64,000 bases of DNA from Hymenobacter yonginensis (GTDB taxonomy: Bacteria > Bacteroidota > Bacteroidia > Cytophagales > Hymenobacteraceae). A program made the translations under genes and the position numbers. Numbering within the stretch: position 1 is the stretch's first letter; every line of letters begins with the position of its first letter. Shown here piece after piece: positions 9,147 through 17,842 of this stretch. The stretch lies in the NCBI RefSeq assembly GCF_027625995.1, contig NZ_CP115396.1:4154501-4218500 (forward strand), given 5' to 3'. The notes beneath the pieces were generated by a model. It was given only the letters and a program-made list of their open reading frames with translations, searched no databases and was not told the DNA's origin.

Positions 9147-10199
9147 ATGAAAATCATCATCACCGGCGGGGCCGGCTTCATTGGGTCGCACGTGGTGCGC
9201 CTGTTCGTGACCAAGTATCCGGAGTATCAGATTCTGAACCTGGATGCGCTGACCTACGCCGGCAACCTGGAAAACCTGCGCGACATTGAAAACGCGCCCA
9301 ACTACCGTCTGGTGAAAGGTGACATCACCGATCAGGCCTTTGTGGACAACCTGTTTGCCATCGAGCAGCCCGACGCCGTGATTCACCTGGCTGCCGAAAG
9401 TCACGTGGACCGCAGCATCACCGACCCACTGGCCTTCGTGAAGACCAACGTGCTGGGCACGGTGCACCTTCTGAACGCCGCCAAAAACCTGTGGAAGCCC
9501 CTCAACTACGAGGGCAAGGTGTTCTACCACGTAAGCACCGATGAGGTGTATGGTTCCCTGGACTTCGGCCCCGAAATGTTCACGGAGGAAACCAGCTACG
9601 ACCCCCGCTCGCCCTACTCGGCCTCCAAGGCGTCGTCGGACCACTTTGTGCGGGCCTGGCACCACACCTACCACATGCCGGTGAAGCTGAGTAACTGCTC
9701 CAACAACTACGGCCCCAACCACTTCCCCGAGAAGCTGATTCCGCTGGCTATCCACCGCATTCAGCACGGCGAGGCCATTCCGGTGTACGGCAAGGGCGAA
9801 AACGTGCGCGACTGGCTGTTCGTGAAAGACCACGCCACCGCCATCGACGCTGTGTTCCACAAGGGCACTGTGGGCGAAACCTACAACATCGGCGGCGTGA
9901 ACGAGTGGGCCAATCTGGAGCTGATTCACTTACTCTGCGACACGCTGGACGAGAAAACCGGCAAAGAGAAAGGCACCTCCCGCAAGCTCATCAAGTTCGT
10001 GACGGACCGCGCCGGCCACGACCTGCGCTACGCCATCGACTCCAGCAAAATCATGAACGAGCTGGGCTGGAAGCCCTCCGTGACGTTCGAGCAGGGCCTG
10101 AGCCAGACAGTGGATTGGTACCTGGAAAACCAGGAGTGGCTGAACAACGTCACCAGCGGCCAGTATCAGGAGTACTACCAGAAGCAGTATAACCGCTAG
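9147..10199 (+). CDS. rfbB: dTDP-glucose 4,6-dehydratase
   Basis: This 350-residue extended SDR enzyme converts dTDP-glucose to dTDP-4-keto-6-deoxyglucose, the second step of dTDP-rhamnose and related deoxysugar synthesis. It has IITGGAGFIGSHVVRLF at the N-terminus, HLAAESHVDRSI near residue 80, the catalytic STDEVYGSL segment near 131, and SPYSASKASSDHFVRAW with the YxxxK pair. NNYGPNHFPEKLIPL is diagnostic of RmlB. Length is standard. Its partner rmlA lies downstream at 11454. rmlC and rmlD are not in the window, so the final sugar cannot be named. Confidence 0.96.
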   Translation: MKIIITGGAGFIGSHVVRLFVTKYPEYQILNLDALTYAGNLENLRDIENAPNYRLVKGDITDQAFVDNLFAIEQPDAVIHLAAESHVDRSITDPLAFVKTNVLGTVHLLNAAKNLWKPLNYEGKVFYHVSTDEVYGSLDFGPEMFTEETSYDPRSPYSASKASSDHFVRAWHHTYHMPVKLSNCSNNYGPNHFPEKLIPLAIHRIQHGEAIPVYGKGENVRDWLFVKDHATAIDAVFHKGTVGETYNIGGVNEWANLELIHLLCDTLDEKTGKEKGTSRKLIKFVTDRAGHDLRYAIDSSKIMNELGWKPSVTFEQGLSQTVDWYLENQEWLNNVTSGQYQEYYQKQYNR

Positions 10200-10210
10200 G
10201 TCAAAAAGAA

Positions 10211-10304
10211 CGTCATGCTGAGCTTGCCGAAGCATCTCTACTGCTGACGTTTGAGTAGTATTCAAGCGAAGCGGTAGAGATGCTTCGACAAGCTCAGCAT
10301 GACG
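10211..10304. repeat. CGTCATGC-type inverted repeat (copy B)
   Basis: Arms at 10211-10241 and 10274-10304 match with a single mismatch in 31 bp and enclose a 32-base loop. The inner end of the right arm begins GTAG. It lies 11 bp after the rmlB stop codon. Confidence 0.85.
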
Positions 10305-10323
10305 TGCTGATTATCCCCAAGAA

Positions 10324-11331
10324 ATGTATAATACTCCTTTTCACGACCAGCCGCTCGATAACCTGAGCTTCCTCGTTACCGGCGGGGCCGGCTTCATCGG
10401 CTCGAACCTGGTGGAATACCTGCTCAAGTACGGCGCCAAAGAGGTGCGCGTGCTGGACAACTTCTCCAACGGCTTCCGCAAGAACGTGGCGCTGTTTGAA
10501 GGCAATCCGGCTTTGCGCGTCATCGAAGGCGACATCCGCGACCGGCAGACCTGCATTGATGCCTGCAAGGGTATTGATGTGGTGCTGCACCAGGCGGCCC
10601 TGGGCTCCGTGCCGCGCTCCATCAACGACCCCATCACGAGCAACGACGTGAACGTGGGCGGCTTCGTGAACATGCTGGTAGGAGCCAAGGAAGCGGGCGT
10701 GAAGCGCTTCGTGTACGCGGCCTCCAGCTCCACCTACGGCGACCATAAGGCCCTGCCCAAAGTGGAGGACCGCATCGGTAAGCCCCTCTCGCCCTACGCC
10801 GTGACCAAGTACGCCAACGAGCTGTACGCCGACGTGTTTGGCAAGACCTACGGCATGGAAATCATCGGGCTGCGCTACTTCAACATCTTCGGCCCGCGCC
10901 AAGACCCCAACGGGGCCTACGCCGCCGTGATTCCGCTGTTTATTGATGCCGTGCTGGAAGGCCGCCCGCCCCGCATGAATGGCGACGGAGGCCAGACCCG
11001 CGACTTCACCTTCGTGGAAAACTGCGTGCAGGCCAATATCAAGGCGGCGCTGGTGCAGAACCCCGAGGCCGTGAACCAAGTGTACAACGTGGCCGTGGCC
11101 GACCGCACTTCGCTCAACGACCTGTTCAACATCCTGAAGGCCGAAGCCGGCTCCGACATCACGCCCGAGTACGGCCCCGACCGCGCCGGCGACATCCGCG
11201 ACTCCCTGGCCGACATCAGCAAGGCCAACAACCTGCTCGGCTACCAGCCCCATATCCGCATCCAGGAAGGCCTGCAAAAAACGCTGGAGTGGTTTAAAAC
11301 CAACCAGGAGTTTATTGCCGAGCGGAATTAG
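10324..11331 (+). CDS. tviC: UDP-N-acetylhexosamine/uronate 4-epimerase (TviC/WbpP-like SDR)
   Basis: This 335-residue extended SDR enzyme most resembles the TviC/WbpP group, which epimerises UDP-GlcNAc or its uronate at C4. It has FLVTGGAGFIGSNLVEYL near residue 17, the group-typical LGSVPRSI near residue 96, and AASSSTYGDH with SPYAVTKYANELYA carrying the YxxxK pair. The segment LRYFNIFGPRQDPNGAYAAVIP is also typical. It should be cytosolic and NAD-dependent. With the TviB-like dehydrogenase it forms the two-enzyme set known to make UDP-N-acetylgalactosaminuronate in Vi-type polysaccharides. The exact substrate is inferred. Confidence 0.9.
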   Translation: MYNTPFHDQPLDNLSFLVTGGAGFIGSNLVEYLLKYGAKEVRVLDNFSNGFRKNVALFEGNPALRVIEGDIRDRQTCIDACKGIDVVLHQAALGSVPRSINDPITSNDVNVGGFVNMLVGAKEAGVKRFVYAASSSTYGDHKALPKVEDRIGKPLSPYAVTKYANELYADVFGKTYGMEIIGLRYFNIFGPRQDPNGAYAAVIPLFIDAVLEGRPPRMNGDGGQTRDFTFVENCVQANIKAALVQNPEAVNQVYNVAVADRTSLNDLFNILKAEAGSDITPEYGPDRAGDIRDSLADISKANNLLGYQPHIRIQEGLQKTLEWFKTNQEFIAERN

Positions 11332-11338
11332 TCCGTTT

Positions 11339-11413
11339 GTCATGCTTGATCTGGCGTCCGCTTGCCGAAGCGGTAGAGACGCTTCGGCAAGCGGACGCCA
11401 GATCAAGCATGAC
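11339..11413. repeat. Perfect 34-bp inverted repeat (CGTCATGC family, copy C)
   Basis: Arms 11339-11372 and 11380-11413 are exact reverse complements with a 7-base loop containing GTAGAGA. It lies 8 bp after the stop of the epimerase gene and before rmlA. The outer ends carry the family word GTCATGC. It can also act as a strong hairpin in the transcript. Confidence 0.9.
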
Positions 11414-11453
11414 GTTCTTTTATCCAAGTTCCTAAGTTCATAAGACCCTGCAT

Positions 11454-12332
11454 ATGAAAGGCATCATCCTCGCCGGCGGCTCCGGCACCCGGTTGCATCC
11501 CCTTACCCTGGCCGTATCCAAGCAGATGATGCCGGTGTACGACAAGCCGATGGTGTACTACCCGCTGTCCATCCTAATGATGGCCGGCATCCGGGAAATC
11601 CTCATCATCACCACGCCCCACGACCAGGAGCAGTTCAAGAAGCTGCTTGGCGACGGCTCCAAGCTGGGCTGCCGCTTCGAGTACGTGGTGCAGGAAGTAC
11701 CCAACGGCTTAGCTCAGGCTTTTGTGCTGGGCGCTGACTTCATCGGCACCGATAAAGTGGCCCTGGTGCTCGGCGACAACATCTTCCACGGTGAAGGCAT
11801 GGAGGAACTGCTCAAGAGCAACAACGACCCCGACGGCGGCGTGGTGTACGCTTACCACGTGCACGACCCCGAGCGCTACGGCGTGGTGGAGTTCGATGCC
11901 AACAACAAGGCCCTCAGCATTGAGGAGAAGCCCGCCAAGCCCAAAAGCAACTACGCCGTACCCGGCCTGTACTTCTACGACAACGACGTAGTGCAGATTG
12001 CCCGCGACCTGAAGCCCAGCCCCCGCGGCGAGTACGAAATCACCGACGTGAACCAGGAGTACCTGCGCCGCGGCAAGCTGAAAGTGGGCATCCTAGGCCG
12101 CGGCACCGCCTGGCTCGATACGGGTACCTTCGAAAGCCTGATGCAGGCCGGCGAGTTTGTGCGCGTACTAGAGCAGCGCCAGGGCCTGAAGGTGGGCTCG
12201 ATTGAGGAAGTGGCCTACCGCCAGGGCTTCATCGACGCCGATCAGCTGCGCAAAATCGCCGAGCCCCTGCGCAAGAGCGGCTACGGCGACTACCTCATGC
12301 GCCTGCCCGAGCAGCTGATGCTGAAAGGCTAG
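11454..12332 (+). CDS. rfbA: Glucose-1-phosphate thymidylyltransferase
   Basis: This 292-residue cytosolic enzyme joins glucose-1-phosphate and dTTP to make dTDP-glucose, the substrate of RmlB. The nucleotidyl-transferase signature [17 protein letters not shown] is at residues 7-23, followed by [13 protein letters not shown], with VLGDNIFHG near residue 107 and [19 protein letters not shown] in the middle. [15 protein letters not shown] lies near 220. Length and motifs match RmlA1. It is the last gene of the sugar cluster and is followed by another palindromic repeat. Confidence 0.96.
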   Translation: MKGIILAGGSGTRLHPLTLAVSKQMMPVYDKPMVYYPLSILMMAGIREILIITTPHDQEQFKKLLGDGSKLGCRFEYVVQEVPNGLAQAFVLGADFIGTDKVALVLGDNIFHGEGMEELLKSNNDPDGGVVYAYHVHDPERYGVVEFDANNKALSIEEKPAKPKSNYAVPGLYFYDNDVVQIARDLKPSPRGEYEITDVNQEYLRRGKLKVGILGRGTAWLDTGTFESLMQAGEFVRVLEQRQGLKVGSIEEVAYRQGFIDADQLRKIAEPLRKSGYGDYLMRLPEQLMLKG

Positions 12333-12658
12333 AAGGCATAATTCAAGAGACGTCATTCCGGGCAGAGCGCGGTGTTTCGCTGGGGTAGTAGATAATTTCG
12401 CTACTCCGGCGCAATTCCGCGCTCTGTCCGGAATGACGTTTTTTATGCTGTTCTGCTTTACGGGACAGTATGTAAGCAACGGGCTAAATTTCTGGCGGAA
12501 ACATATTCCTTGGATATGCCAGACGGACACGGGACGACAGTGGCGGGCTGATTTCCGGCATTCGCCCGATTTTTCCGGCACTGACGCGAAAAGGCAGGTG
12601 GGCGCGGCCACTGCGATGCAGTTTTGGGCTGTCAATCACCTCAAAACGATTCCTAACC
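12333..12658. other. Intergenic region after rmlA with palindromic repeat (copy D)
   Basis: This 326-bp gap holds a CGTCATTCCGG-type inverted pair (arms 12351-12372 and 12417-12438, one mismatch in 22 bp), followed by T7, so it could end the rmlA transcript. From 12440 to 12658 I see no convincing gene, hairpin or exact promoter element. The segment presumably carries the promoter of the next gene. Confidence 0.7.
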
Positions 12659-13432
12659 ATGACCACCCAGCAACTTGCCCGCGACGTAAAATTCCTGAAA
12701 GCCTACGCCCTAGCTGCCACGCTTATTCCAGTGGCGGGGTTACTTTTCGCCTTCAATAAGCCCGATAAGCCCGTACGCTTCGGCGAAATAACGGTGGAGC
12801 GCCTGAATCTGGTGGAGCGCGACGGCACCGTGAAGATGATTATGAGCAACCAGGAGCGGTTTCCGCAGGGCGTTACCATCGATGGCAAACACCTCGACTA
12901 CAAGCGTCCTCACCCCGGCATGCTGTTCTACAATGCCAAGGGCGAAGAATGCGGCGGCCTGATTTTCGGCGGGCAGAAAGGCCCGGATGGCAAAGTGTCG
13001 GCTGGCGGCCACTTCTCGCTCGACCGGTTTGGGCAGGACCAAGTTATTGCTCTCAACTACCAGGAGCAGGGCGGCTTCTATAAGGCAGGCCTCACGTTCA
13101 ACGACGCGCCCGACGAGTCCATAACGGCCCTGGAAGAGAAATACAAAGCCGCCACGCCCGAGCAAAAGCAACAGGCACAGAAAGACGGCAAGCTGGGCCT
13201 GCAGACCCGCATGTTCGTGGGCACTACTGCCGGCCGCTCCTCAGCCATGATCATGGCCGACCAGCGTGGCGAAACCCGGGTGATGCTGGTGGCCAATACC
13301 GAGCAGTCGACGCTGGACTTCAAGGACAGCCAGGGCCGCACCCGCCTGACCATCGGCGTGGACAAGAACAACCAGCCAGTGCTGCTCTTCCTGGACGAGA
13401 ACGGGCAGGCCAGCAAGCAGGCCGCCAAGTAG
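12659..13432 (+). CDS. Hypothetical membrane-anchored protein
   Basis: I do not recognise this 257-residue protein. Residues 1-12 are hydrophilic, followed by a transmembrane segment (about residues 13-31, LKAYALAATLIPVAGLLFAF), then an extracytoplasmic, glycine-rich, probably beta-structured domain. Within that domain, phrases such as FGEITVERLNLVERDG, GGLIFGGQKGPDG and TRLTIGVDKNNQPVLLFLD repeat a pattern of short strands ending in Asn/Asp-Gly turns. The C-terminus is lysine-rich. No catalytic motif is seen. It lies between the sugar cluster and a two-component system and is separated from both by gaps, so context gives no clear role. Confidence 0.8.
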   Translation: MTTQQLARDVKFLKAYALAATLIPVAGLLFAFNKPDKPVRFGEITVERLNLVERDGTVKMIMSNQERFPQGVTIDGKHLDYKRPHPGMLFYNAKGEECGGLIFGGQKGPDGKVSAGGHFSLDRFGQDQVIALNYQEQGGFYKAGLTFNDAPDESITALEEKYKAATPEQKQQAQKDGKLGLQTRMFVGTTAGRSSAMIMADQRGETRVMLVANTEQSTLDFKDSQGRTRLTIGVDKNNQPVLLFLDENGQASKQAAK

Positions 13433-13473
13433 GCTGGTTAGCTTGTACGGCGTCTTCTATCTTGCGGCCCACA

Positions 13474-14544
13474 ATGCGCAAACCGCCCTGGTTTTATCTG
13501 TTCGTCTTCGGCTTGGCCGTGCTGCTGGCCGTCTACACCCGCCTGACAATGGCCGTGCGGTGGGAGGATTTCTACCTGTTCCCTGACGCGCCGTTCTGGT
13601 TGTTTCTGGAGGCCTTGCTGGTGGTGTTCCTGCTCGACCGGCTGCACCTGCGGGCTACCGGCCGAGGGCGGGCCAGCGAGCGGGCGGGCTACTACTTCGG
13701 GCTGCTATGGCGCGGGGCATTGCCCTTCGTGGGGCTGCTGCAGCTGTTGCAAGGGGCGCTGATGCTGGGCCACGTCGGCCAGGGCGACTACGGCAGCTGG
13801 TACGAGCTGGTGCGCTGGCTGGCGTCCACGCTGTTTTTGTACTTGCTGGTAGGCGGCGTATACCTGCCATTTCTCTACCAGCAGCACGCCGGCCAGGTCC
13901 GGCTGGCCCTCGAGCAGGCCGAAAAAGCCGCCACCCAGGCCCGACTCCGGGCCCTACAGCAGCACGTGGATCCGCACTTTCTGTTCAACAACCTCAACAT
14001 TCTTGCTTCACTCATCGAGCCCGATAATGGTGCCGCGCTCGACTACGTGAGCCACCTTGCCAATCTGTACCGCTATCTGGTGCGTGCCGGGCAGCGCGAC
14101 GTGGTGCCGGTGGCCGAGGAGCTGGCCTTTGCCCACGACTACCAGTTTCTGCTGCAGCGGCGCTTCGGGTCGGCCTACCAGTTTGCCGAGGACGTGCAGC
14201 TGCCCGCTGCCGGCCAGACCGAGCGGCTCCTGCCGCCGGGTGTGCTCCAGGAACTGCTCACCAACGCCGTGAAGCACAACCTGGCCAGCCGGCAACAGCC
14301 CCTGCTTATTCGCCTCACGCTCACGCCCGAAGCCCTACGCCTGGAGCACCCCCGCCGGTTGCGCCCGGTGCCGCCGGCGGGCACCGGCAGCGGCCTGCCG
14401 GGCCTGCGTGCCCGCCTGGCCCTGCTCACGGACTTGCCCTTAGTGGTCGAAGAAACACCCGAAACATTTGCTGTTACCGTGCCGCTGCTGGCGGCCTTAC
14501 CCACCCTACCTGTTGCTCATGCGCCTGCTCCTGCTGGAAGATGA
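13474..14544 (+). CDS. LytS-type sensor histidine kinase
   Basis: This 356-residue membrane kinase has four predicted transmembrane segments (about residues 7-27, 41-58, 82-100 and 118-137), a short linker, and then the His-kinase domain of the LytS/YehU class. The motif HVDPHFLFNNLN places the phosphoacceptor at His168, and the N-box is LLTNAVKHN. The G-box is reduced to GSGLPGLRARLALL. No extracellular sensor domain is visible, so the signal is probably sensed within or near the membrane. I chose ATG 13474; the frame is open four codons upstream from a TTG. The response regulator gene overlaps its 3' end by 26 bp, so the two are translationally coupled. Confidence 0.9.
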   Translation: MRKPPWFYLFVFGLAVLLAVYTRLTMAVRWEDFYLFPDAPFWLFLEALLVVFLLDRLHLRATGRGRASERAGYYFGLLWRGALPFVGLLQLLQGALMLGHVGQGDYGSWYELVRWLASTLFLYLLVGGVYLPFLYQQHAGQVRLALEQAEKAATQARLRALQQHVDPHFLFNNLNILASLIEPDNGAALDYVSHLANLYRYLVRAGQRDVVPVAEELAFAHDYQFLLQRRFGSAYQFAEDVQLPAAGQTERLLPPGVLQELLTNAVKHNLASRQQPLLIRLTLTPEALRLEHPRRLRPVPPAGTGSGLPGLRARLALLTDLPLVVEETPETFAVTVPLLAALPTLPVAHAPAPAGR

Positions 14545-15274
14545 AGAACCGGCGCTGGACCAGCTGCGCCGGATGGTATTGCAGTTTTACCCCGCCGCCA
14601 CAGTGGTGGCCGAGTGTCAGCAAGTGAGCGAAGCCGCCGCGTTTCTGCGCACGCACCCGGCCCCCGACCTCATCCTGTCCGACATTGAGCTGCTTGATGG
14701 CAACGTGTTTCAACTGTTCAGCCTGGTGACGGTGAGCAGCCCCGTGGTATTCGTGACGGCCTACGACACGTTCCTGACCCAGGCCTTCGAGCAAAACGGT
14801 ATCGGCTACGTGCTCAAGCCTCTGCGCTATGAGGCCCTGGCGGCGGCGCTGCAAAAGTTTGAGCGCCTGCGTCACGCACTCCAGGCCGATGCCCTGCGCC
14901 ACCTGGCCGCGCTGGTAGCGCCTGCCCCACGCTATAAGGAGCGGCTCGTGAGCAAGGCCCGCACAGGCCTCTACCTGCTCGAGGTGGCCGACCTGGCGTA
15001 CTTCCAGCTGCGCCATGGTGTCACGCATGCTGTAGACCACCAGGGGCGCAGCTTTGTGCTAAGCGAGACGCTGAGCCAGCTGGAAGCCGTGCTCGACCCG
15101 GCCGCGTTTTTCCGCCTCAACCGTAGCGAAATGGTGCATCTGCGGGCCGTGGAGCGCCTGGAGCCCTATTTCAACGATACACTGGTAGTGCATCTGAAAG
15201 GCCAGGCCACTACCCTGACCAGTAGCACTCACCGCACCCCGGAGTTGCGCCGGTGGCTGCTTGGCAGCCAATGA
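14519..15274 (+). CDS. LytTR-family response regulator
   Basis: This 251-residue regulator has an intact receiver domain (acidic pocket E7/D8, phosphoacceptor Asp55 in LILSDIEL, and lysine in YVLKPL near residue 103) followed by a LytTR DNA-binding domain at about residues 140-245 (FFRLNRSEMVHLRAVERL). Phosphorylation should come from the overlapping upstream kinase. I chose ATG 14519 because it starts directly at the first receiver strand (MRLLLLEDEE). Upstream codons belong to the kinase gene in another frame. The target genes are unknown. The receiver is complete, unlike that of the LytTR protein at 63199. Confidence 0.92.
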   Translation: MRLLLLEDEEPALDQLRRMVLQFYPAATVVAECQQVSEAAAFLRTHPAPDLILSDIELLDGNVFQLFSLVTVSSPVVFVTAYDTFLTQAFEQNGIGYVLKPLRYEALAAALQKFERLRHALQADALRHLAALVAPAPRYKERLVSKARTGLYLLEVADLAYFQLRHGVTHAVDHQGRSFVLSETLSQLEAVLDPAAFFRLNRSEMVHLRAVERLEPYFNDTLVVHLKGQATTLTSSTHRTPELRRWLLGSQ

Positions 15275-15296
15275 TTGCCGGAAACAACAAGGAAGT

Positions 15297-16544
15297 TTAA
15301 AACACCGCCCCGGCCAGCAGCCCCGCCAGCACAATCATATAGGACGGAATCTTCTCCCAGAGCAGCACGAAAAACGTGACGCCGATGAGGGTGAGGTTGA
15401 TGGGCGTGTCGGGCAGCGGGTGGTAGAGCAGGAACACGGCGGCGCACACCAGCCCGGCTGATACGGCATTCACGCCTTCCAGCGACGCTTTCACGACGCG
15501 ATATTGCTTGAGCTGGTCCCAGAAGCGGATCAAAAAGAAGATGAGCAGCGTGCCGGGCATGAAGATGCCGGCCGCCGCCACCAGCGCCCCCACCACCTGC
15601 CCGCCAATGCCGTAGTCGCGCATGGCCAGGGCCCCGATATAGGAGGCAAAGGCGAAGTTGGGGCCCGGAAGCGCCTGCGTGAGGCCGTAGCCCGACAGAA
15701 ACTCCGGCGCCGACAGATACTGCTTGAACTCCACAAACTCGGCGAACAGCAGCGGCGCCAGCACCTGCCCGCCCCCGAATACGAGGCTGCCGTTGCGGTA
15801 GAAGTTCTCGAACAGCAGCACCGGCAGTTCGCGGGTGTAATGGCCCAGCACGGCCGCCCCGATAAACACACCGCCCCACAAAATGAAGTTGGCCCACTCG
15901 ATGCGCAGCGGCTGCTTATCCAGGATGGGGGCGTGCTTGCGGTAGCGGAAGGTGGTGACCAGGCCGCCGCCCAGCAGCAGCAGCGGCAGCACCTGCGGCA
16001 GCTGGAAGCGGTAGGCCAGCATGGCCGCCCCCACCATCAGCGCCACCGATGTTTTGGTATGGATGACTTTCTCGGAAATCTTATAGGCCGAGTACGCCAC
16101 AAAGCCTACCGCAATGGGCTGCACGAAGCGCACTAGCTGCGTCACCTGCTCTTTGTCGAGGTAGCTCATGGCCACGCCGGCGGCCGTCATGATGCTCACG
16201 GCGGGCAGCATCCAAACCAGCAGCGTGAGGTAGGCCAGGTTGGGCCCGCCCAGCCGAAACCCGATGGCCGTGATGGTCTGGGTGGACGTGGGGCCGGGCA
16301 GCAGTTGGCACAGCGCCATAATTTCCAGCAGCTCGGCCGAGGTGAGGTAGCGCCGCTTGTCCACGAGCAGGCGCAGCATCATGGCGGTGTGGGCCTGCGG
16401 GCCGCCAAAGGCCGTGACGGCCAGGGCGGCCACGTCTTTCAGGAAGATAATGCCCCGAACCCGACGCGTCCGGGCACCCCGGCGGCGGGGCGGCGGAGCC
16501 AGCTGCACGTCATCGGGGGGCGGAAGGGGCGGAGTGGAAAGCAC
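15297..16544 (-). CDS. chrA: Chromate transporter, long-chain CHR family
   Basis: This 415-residue inner-membrane protein has two homologous CHR domains, each with about five transmembrane helices. The first carries FGGPQAHTAMM and QLLPGPTSTQT; the second carries FGGGQVLAPLLFAEFV and QALPGPNFAFASYIGA. In the family these motifs are typical of chromate efflux proteins, which export chromate using the proton gradient. The 40-residue N-terminal tail is proline- and arginine-rich and cytosolic. It is convergent with the two-component pair (22 bp between stops). No chromate reductase or regulator lies next to it, so the physiological substrate could be another oxyanion. Confidence 0.92.
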   Translation of the reverse strand: MLSTPPLPPPDDVQLAPPPRRRGARTRRVRGIIFLKDVAALAVTAFGGPQAHTAMMLRLLVDKRRYLTSAELLEIMALCQLLPGPTSTQTITAIGFRLGGPNLAYLTLLVWMLPAVSIMTAAGVAMSYLDKEQVTQLVRFVQPIAVGFVAYSAYKISEKVIHTKTSVALMVGAAMLAYRFQLPQVLPLLLLGGGLVTTFRYRKHAPILDKQPLRIEWANFILWGGVFIGAAVLGHYTRELPVLLFENFYRNGSLVFGGGQVLAPLLFAEFVEFKQYLSAPEFLSGYGLTQALPGPNFAFASYIGALAMRDYGIGGQVVGALVAAAGIFMPGTLLIFFLIRFWDQLKQYRVVKASLEGVNAVSAGLVCAAVFLLYHPLPDTPINLTLIGVTFFVLLWEKIPSYMIVLAGLLAGAVF

Positions 16545-16553
16545 ACACCTAAG

Positions 16554-16580
16554 GTAGCAGAAGCTTTAGTTTGTGCCGGC
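16554..16580 (+). repeat. Single GTAG-headed REP-like element
   Basis: It begins GTAGCAGAAGCTTTAG and continues into TTTGTGCCGGC, giving a GTAG head followed by an imperfect palindrome. It closely matches the element at 24479 and lies 10 bp upstream of the chrA start. Confidence 0.6.
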
Positions 16581-16616
16581 AGACACCAAGCGAAATATGC
16601 GGCAGGCCCTAAAACA

Positions 16617-16712
16617 GAACGTCACGCAGAGCGGAGCGAAACATCTCCCTAGCGTGGTAAATGACTCTACCACACTAGCGAGATGCTTCGGCTCCGCCTC
16701 TGCATGACGTTC
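16617..16712. repeat. CGTCA-type inverted repeat (copy E)
   Basis: The ends GAACGTCACGC and GCATGACGTTC bound an imperfect palindrome of about 96 bp. An inner near-palindrome lies around GTGGTAAATGACTCTACCAC. It is between chrA and the oxygenase gene and is homologous to copy A at 9024. Confidence 0.8.
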
Positions 16713-16731
16713 TAGCAGACGGGAAACCGGC

Positions 16732-17709
16732 TTACTTCTTCTTCAGGCCCAGCTCAATCAGGCGCTCGTTCAGGAACTCGCCGGCCGTGATGTCAGCTTC
16801 CTTCTTAGGGTTTTCGGGCGTTACGCAGCTTTCCAGCGCGGCCAGGCTCATTTCCGAGCGTGGGTGCATGAAAAACGGCACCGAGAAGCGCGAGGAGTTC
16901 ATTTTCTCGCGGGCAGGGTTCACCACGCGGTGAATGGTGCTCTTGAGTACGCCGTTGGTGAGGCGCTGCAGCATGTCGCCTACGTTCACCACAATCTGGT
17001 CGGGCAGGGCCGTAATCGGAATCCACTTGCCGTCGCGGCGCTTCACCTGCAGGCCATCGGCCGAGGCGCCCATGAGCAGCGTAATCAGGTTGATGTCGCC
17101 GTGCTCAGCAGCCCGAACGGCATCGGCCGGAACGGCGTCCGGATCTTCGATGGGGAAGTAGTGGATGGGGCGCAGGATGGAGTTGCCGTTGCGCACTTTG
17201 TCGTCGAAGTAGGTTTCGGGCAGCTCCAAGTACAGTGCAATGGCGCGCAGTACGTCCTTGCCGGCTGCTTCCAGGGTGCGGTAGGTGGTGAAGGTGCTCT
17301 TCTGGAAGCTGGGTACTTCCGACGGCCAGATGTTGGCGGGGTACTCCTTGCCGATGGGGTCGGTGTCATCTTCCACTTCCTGGCCCACGTGGTAGAACTC
17401 TTTCAGGTCGCCGGTGTTGCGGCCTTTGGCGTGCTCCTTGCCTTTGCTGATGTAGCCGCGCTGGCCAGCCAGCTCCGGGTTTTCGTAGCGCTGCTTGGTT
17501 TCGTCGGGCAGCGAGAAGAAGTTTTTAACGTCGTCGTACAGCGCCGTGGTCTGTTCGTCGGAGAGGCCGTGGTTCTTGAGGGCCACGAAGCCGATGCTCT
17601 GGTAGGCTTCGCCGAGCTGCTGTACGAAGCGGGCCTTGCGCTCCGGGTCGCCGGAACGGAAGTCGGCCAGGTCGAGGGAGGGAATTTCTTCCAGCAGTTT
17701 TTCTTCCAT
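16732..17709 (-). CDS. Isopenicillin N synthase-like 2-oxoglutarate/Fe(II) oxygenase
   Basis: This 325-residue cytosolic oxygenase has the N-terminal DIOX_N region (IPSLDLADFRSGD, residues 8-20) and the C-terminal double-stranded beta-helix. The iron triad is visible as His and Asp in AEHGDINLITLL and His in STIHRVVNP. The RFSVPFF segment supplies the Arg-x-Ser pair that in this family holds the 2-oxoglutarate carboxylate. Such bacterial proteins are of unknown substrate; despite the family name, nothing here suggests antibiotic synthesis. The gene is monocistronic and divergent from the lipoprotein gene at 17843. Confidence 0.88.
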   Translation of the reverse strand: MEEKLLEEIPSLDLADFRSGDPERKARFVQQLGEAYQSIGFVALKNHGLSDEQTTALYDDVKNFFSLPDETKQRYENPELAGQRGYISKGKEHAKGRNTGDLKEFYHVGQEVEDDTDPIGKEYPANIWPSEVPSFQKSTFTTYRTLEAAGKDVLRAIALYLELPETYFDDKVRNGNSILRPIHYFPIEDPDAVPADAVRAAEHGDINLITLLMGASADGLQVKRRDGKWIPITALPDQIVVNVGDMLQRLTNGVLKSTIHRVVNPAREKMNSSRFSVPFFMHPRSEMSLAALESCVTPENPKKEADITAGEFLNERLIELGLKKK

Positions 17710-17724
17710 CTTAGAAAATCACTA

Positions 17725-17732
17725 TACTTTTG
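17725..17732 (+). promoter_or_regulatory. TAnnTTTG (-7) element upstream of the lipoprotein gene
   Basis: TACTTTTG is an exact match, 110 bp before the lipoprotein ATG at 17843 and just outside the divergent oxygenase start. Confidence 0.45.
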
Positions 17733-17842
17733 GACAATGAATGCGTACCGCGCAAGGTACTCAAAAACCCAACGTTTTACCGGCGCCGGATGTTTCCGGA
17801 GGCTTCGCTCATTCCCACTTTCACACCTGTTTTCAGCGTAGT

